Source: a virus. Taken from it: a stretch of 60,773 nt of DNA. The notes under the pieces were generated by a model, which did no database searches, was not told where the DNA came from, and was given only the letters and a program-made list of their open reading frames with translations. Of this stretch, positions 60,203-60,773 are shown piece by piece. The stretch's first letter is position 1, and each line of letters opens with the position of its first letter. A program made the translations under genes and the position numbers. The stretch is from the IMG/VR virus record IMGVR_UViG_3300030107_004154, positions 1 to 60,773 of that record, one strand, 5' to 3'.

Positions 60203-60773
60203 TTAAACAGTATACACCTTTAAGGCTTTTTTCTTACCTTTAACATACATGTTTCGTACAAACTTCACGCCCACCTTCGGTGGTATTTTTTTGTATGTGC
60301 TTTCCCCAATTAAAATATCTACCTTTGCTTCTTTCGTTGCACTCTCTAATCGTGCCGCTGTATTCACAGCATCTCCTATCGCACTGAAATCAAATCTTGT
60401 ATCACTTCCCATATTGCCTACTACAGCTTCACCTGTATTAACACCTATCCCTATTGCTATCGGTTCGGGCAATTTGTCCTGGAGTTCCTCCATTGCCGTA
60501 CGCATATCCTGAGCACATGCCACAGCACGTTGTTCGTGGTTGTCTAGATTTAAAGGAGCATTAAATATCGCCATACACGCGTCTCCTATGAACTTATCAA
60601 CCATACCGCCATGTTTTTGTATACACTCAACTTGCACAGTAAGAGCTTTATTCATTATTTCAGTGACTTGTTCTGGATCTAACTTCTCGGACAGGTTTGT
60701 AAACCCCCTGACGTCAGTGAACAGGAATGTACAAGTACGTTTCTCCCCTCCTAGCTTAAGTAAACTTGGGTCT
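60203..60773 (-). CDS. CHASE2-adenylyl cyclase, C-terminal catalytic part
   Basis: This is the continuation of the gene at 1-1319. It holds the class III nucleotide cyclase domain: metal Asp in FTDVRGFT, Lys and the second metal Asp in VDKFIGDACMAIF, GIGVNTGEAVVGNMG, and FSAIGDAVNTAARLE with the transition-state Asn and Arg. The substrate-choosing position before AIGD is Ser where Thr or Asp is usual in adenylyl cyclases, yet with Lys present cAMP is the likely product. It ends KGKKKALKVYTV. The region 60639-60773 repeats bases 1-135. Confidence 0.93.
   Translation of the reverse strand, partial: DPSLLKLGGEKRTCTFLFTDVRGFTNLSEKLDPEQVTEIMNKALTVQVECIQKHGGMVDKFIGDACMAIFNAPLNLDNHEQRAVACAQDMRTAMEELQDKLPEPIAIGIGVNTGEAVVGNMGSDTRFDFSAIGDAVNTAARLESATKEAKVDILIGESTYKKIPPKVGVKFVRNMYVKGKKKALKVYTV
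60639..60773. repeat. Terminal direct repeat, right copy
   Basis: Matches 1-135 except at one position (A at 60716 versus G at 78). See the left copy. Confidence 0.95.

Noticed and set aside
1-60773. Temperate lifestyle
   Set aside because: No integrase, excisionase, attachment site or cI-like repressor was seen; the small RHH-like protein alone is not enough.

Overview
The window is a complete, circularly closing genome of a tailed double-stranded DNA phage of podovirus-like build. The first 135 bases recur as the last 135 bases with one silent difference, and one gene (a CHASE2-adenylyl cyclase) reads straight through the junction, so the unit genome is about 60,638 bp. The AT-rich sequence, the N4-gp56-type capsid protein with a P22-like portal, the very large internal virion proteins and the curli-type outer-membrane genes suggest a lytic phage of a marine Gram-negative bacterium. 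That habitat and host are inferences. I see no integrase, excisionase, lysogeny repressor, tRNA gene or CRISPR array.

Layout: (1) From about 40,370 down to 1 and on through the junction to 60,203, one long minus-strand unit carries packaging (TerS, TerL), portal, scaffold, major capsid, head-tail adaptors, internal virion proteins (one of 1,942 aa with a zincin motif), tail and fibre genes, a lysozyme, a tail nozzle-like protein, small basic proteins, an SNase-type nuclease and a 3TM holin. It ends with a host-like operon: CsgF, CsgG, a curlin-like repeat protein, a FecR-domain protein, a CHASE2-adenylyl cyclase and an HNH protein. (2) From 40,658 to 59,875 the plus strand carries early and replication genes: many small proteins, a MoxR ATPase with a VWA/metallopeptidase partner, family A DNA polymerase, a CsrA homologue, a primase-helicase, a Cas4/RecB-like nuclease, an SNF2-type helicase, a cytidylyltransferase, a possible ssDNA-binding protein, an SNase-unrelated PD-(D/E)XK nuclease and a DUF3310 protein. 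One virion-like gene (49,915-50,325) sits in this block on the opposite strand. Intergenic stretches at 41.3-41.8, 42.6-42.9 and 45.0-45.3 kb hold repeats and hairpins.

The most striking content is a collagen-modification cassette in the tail-fibre region (13,914-18,934). It has a collagen-like fibre with strict Gly-X-Y triplets and about 27 lysines in the Y position, a stand-alone 2OG-Fe(II) oxygenase, and one polypeptide joining a GT25 glycosyltransferase, a PLOD-type glycosyltransferase and a 2OG hydroxylase. Together these match the steps needed to build glucosyl-galactosyl-hydroxylysine on collagen. A second system of note is the curli-type export, fibre and cAMP-signalling operon. A third is a phage CsrA, encoded in the same genome as GGA-containing repeat arrays.
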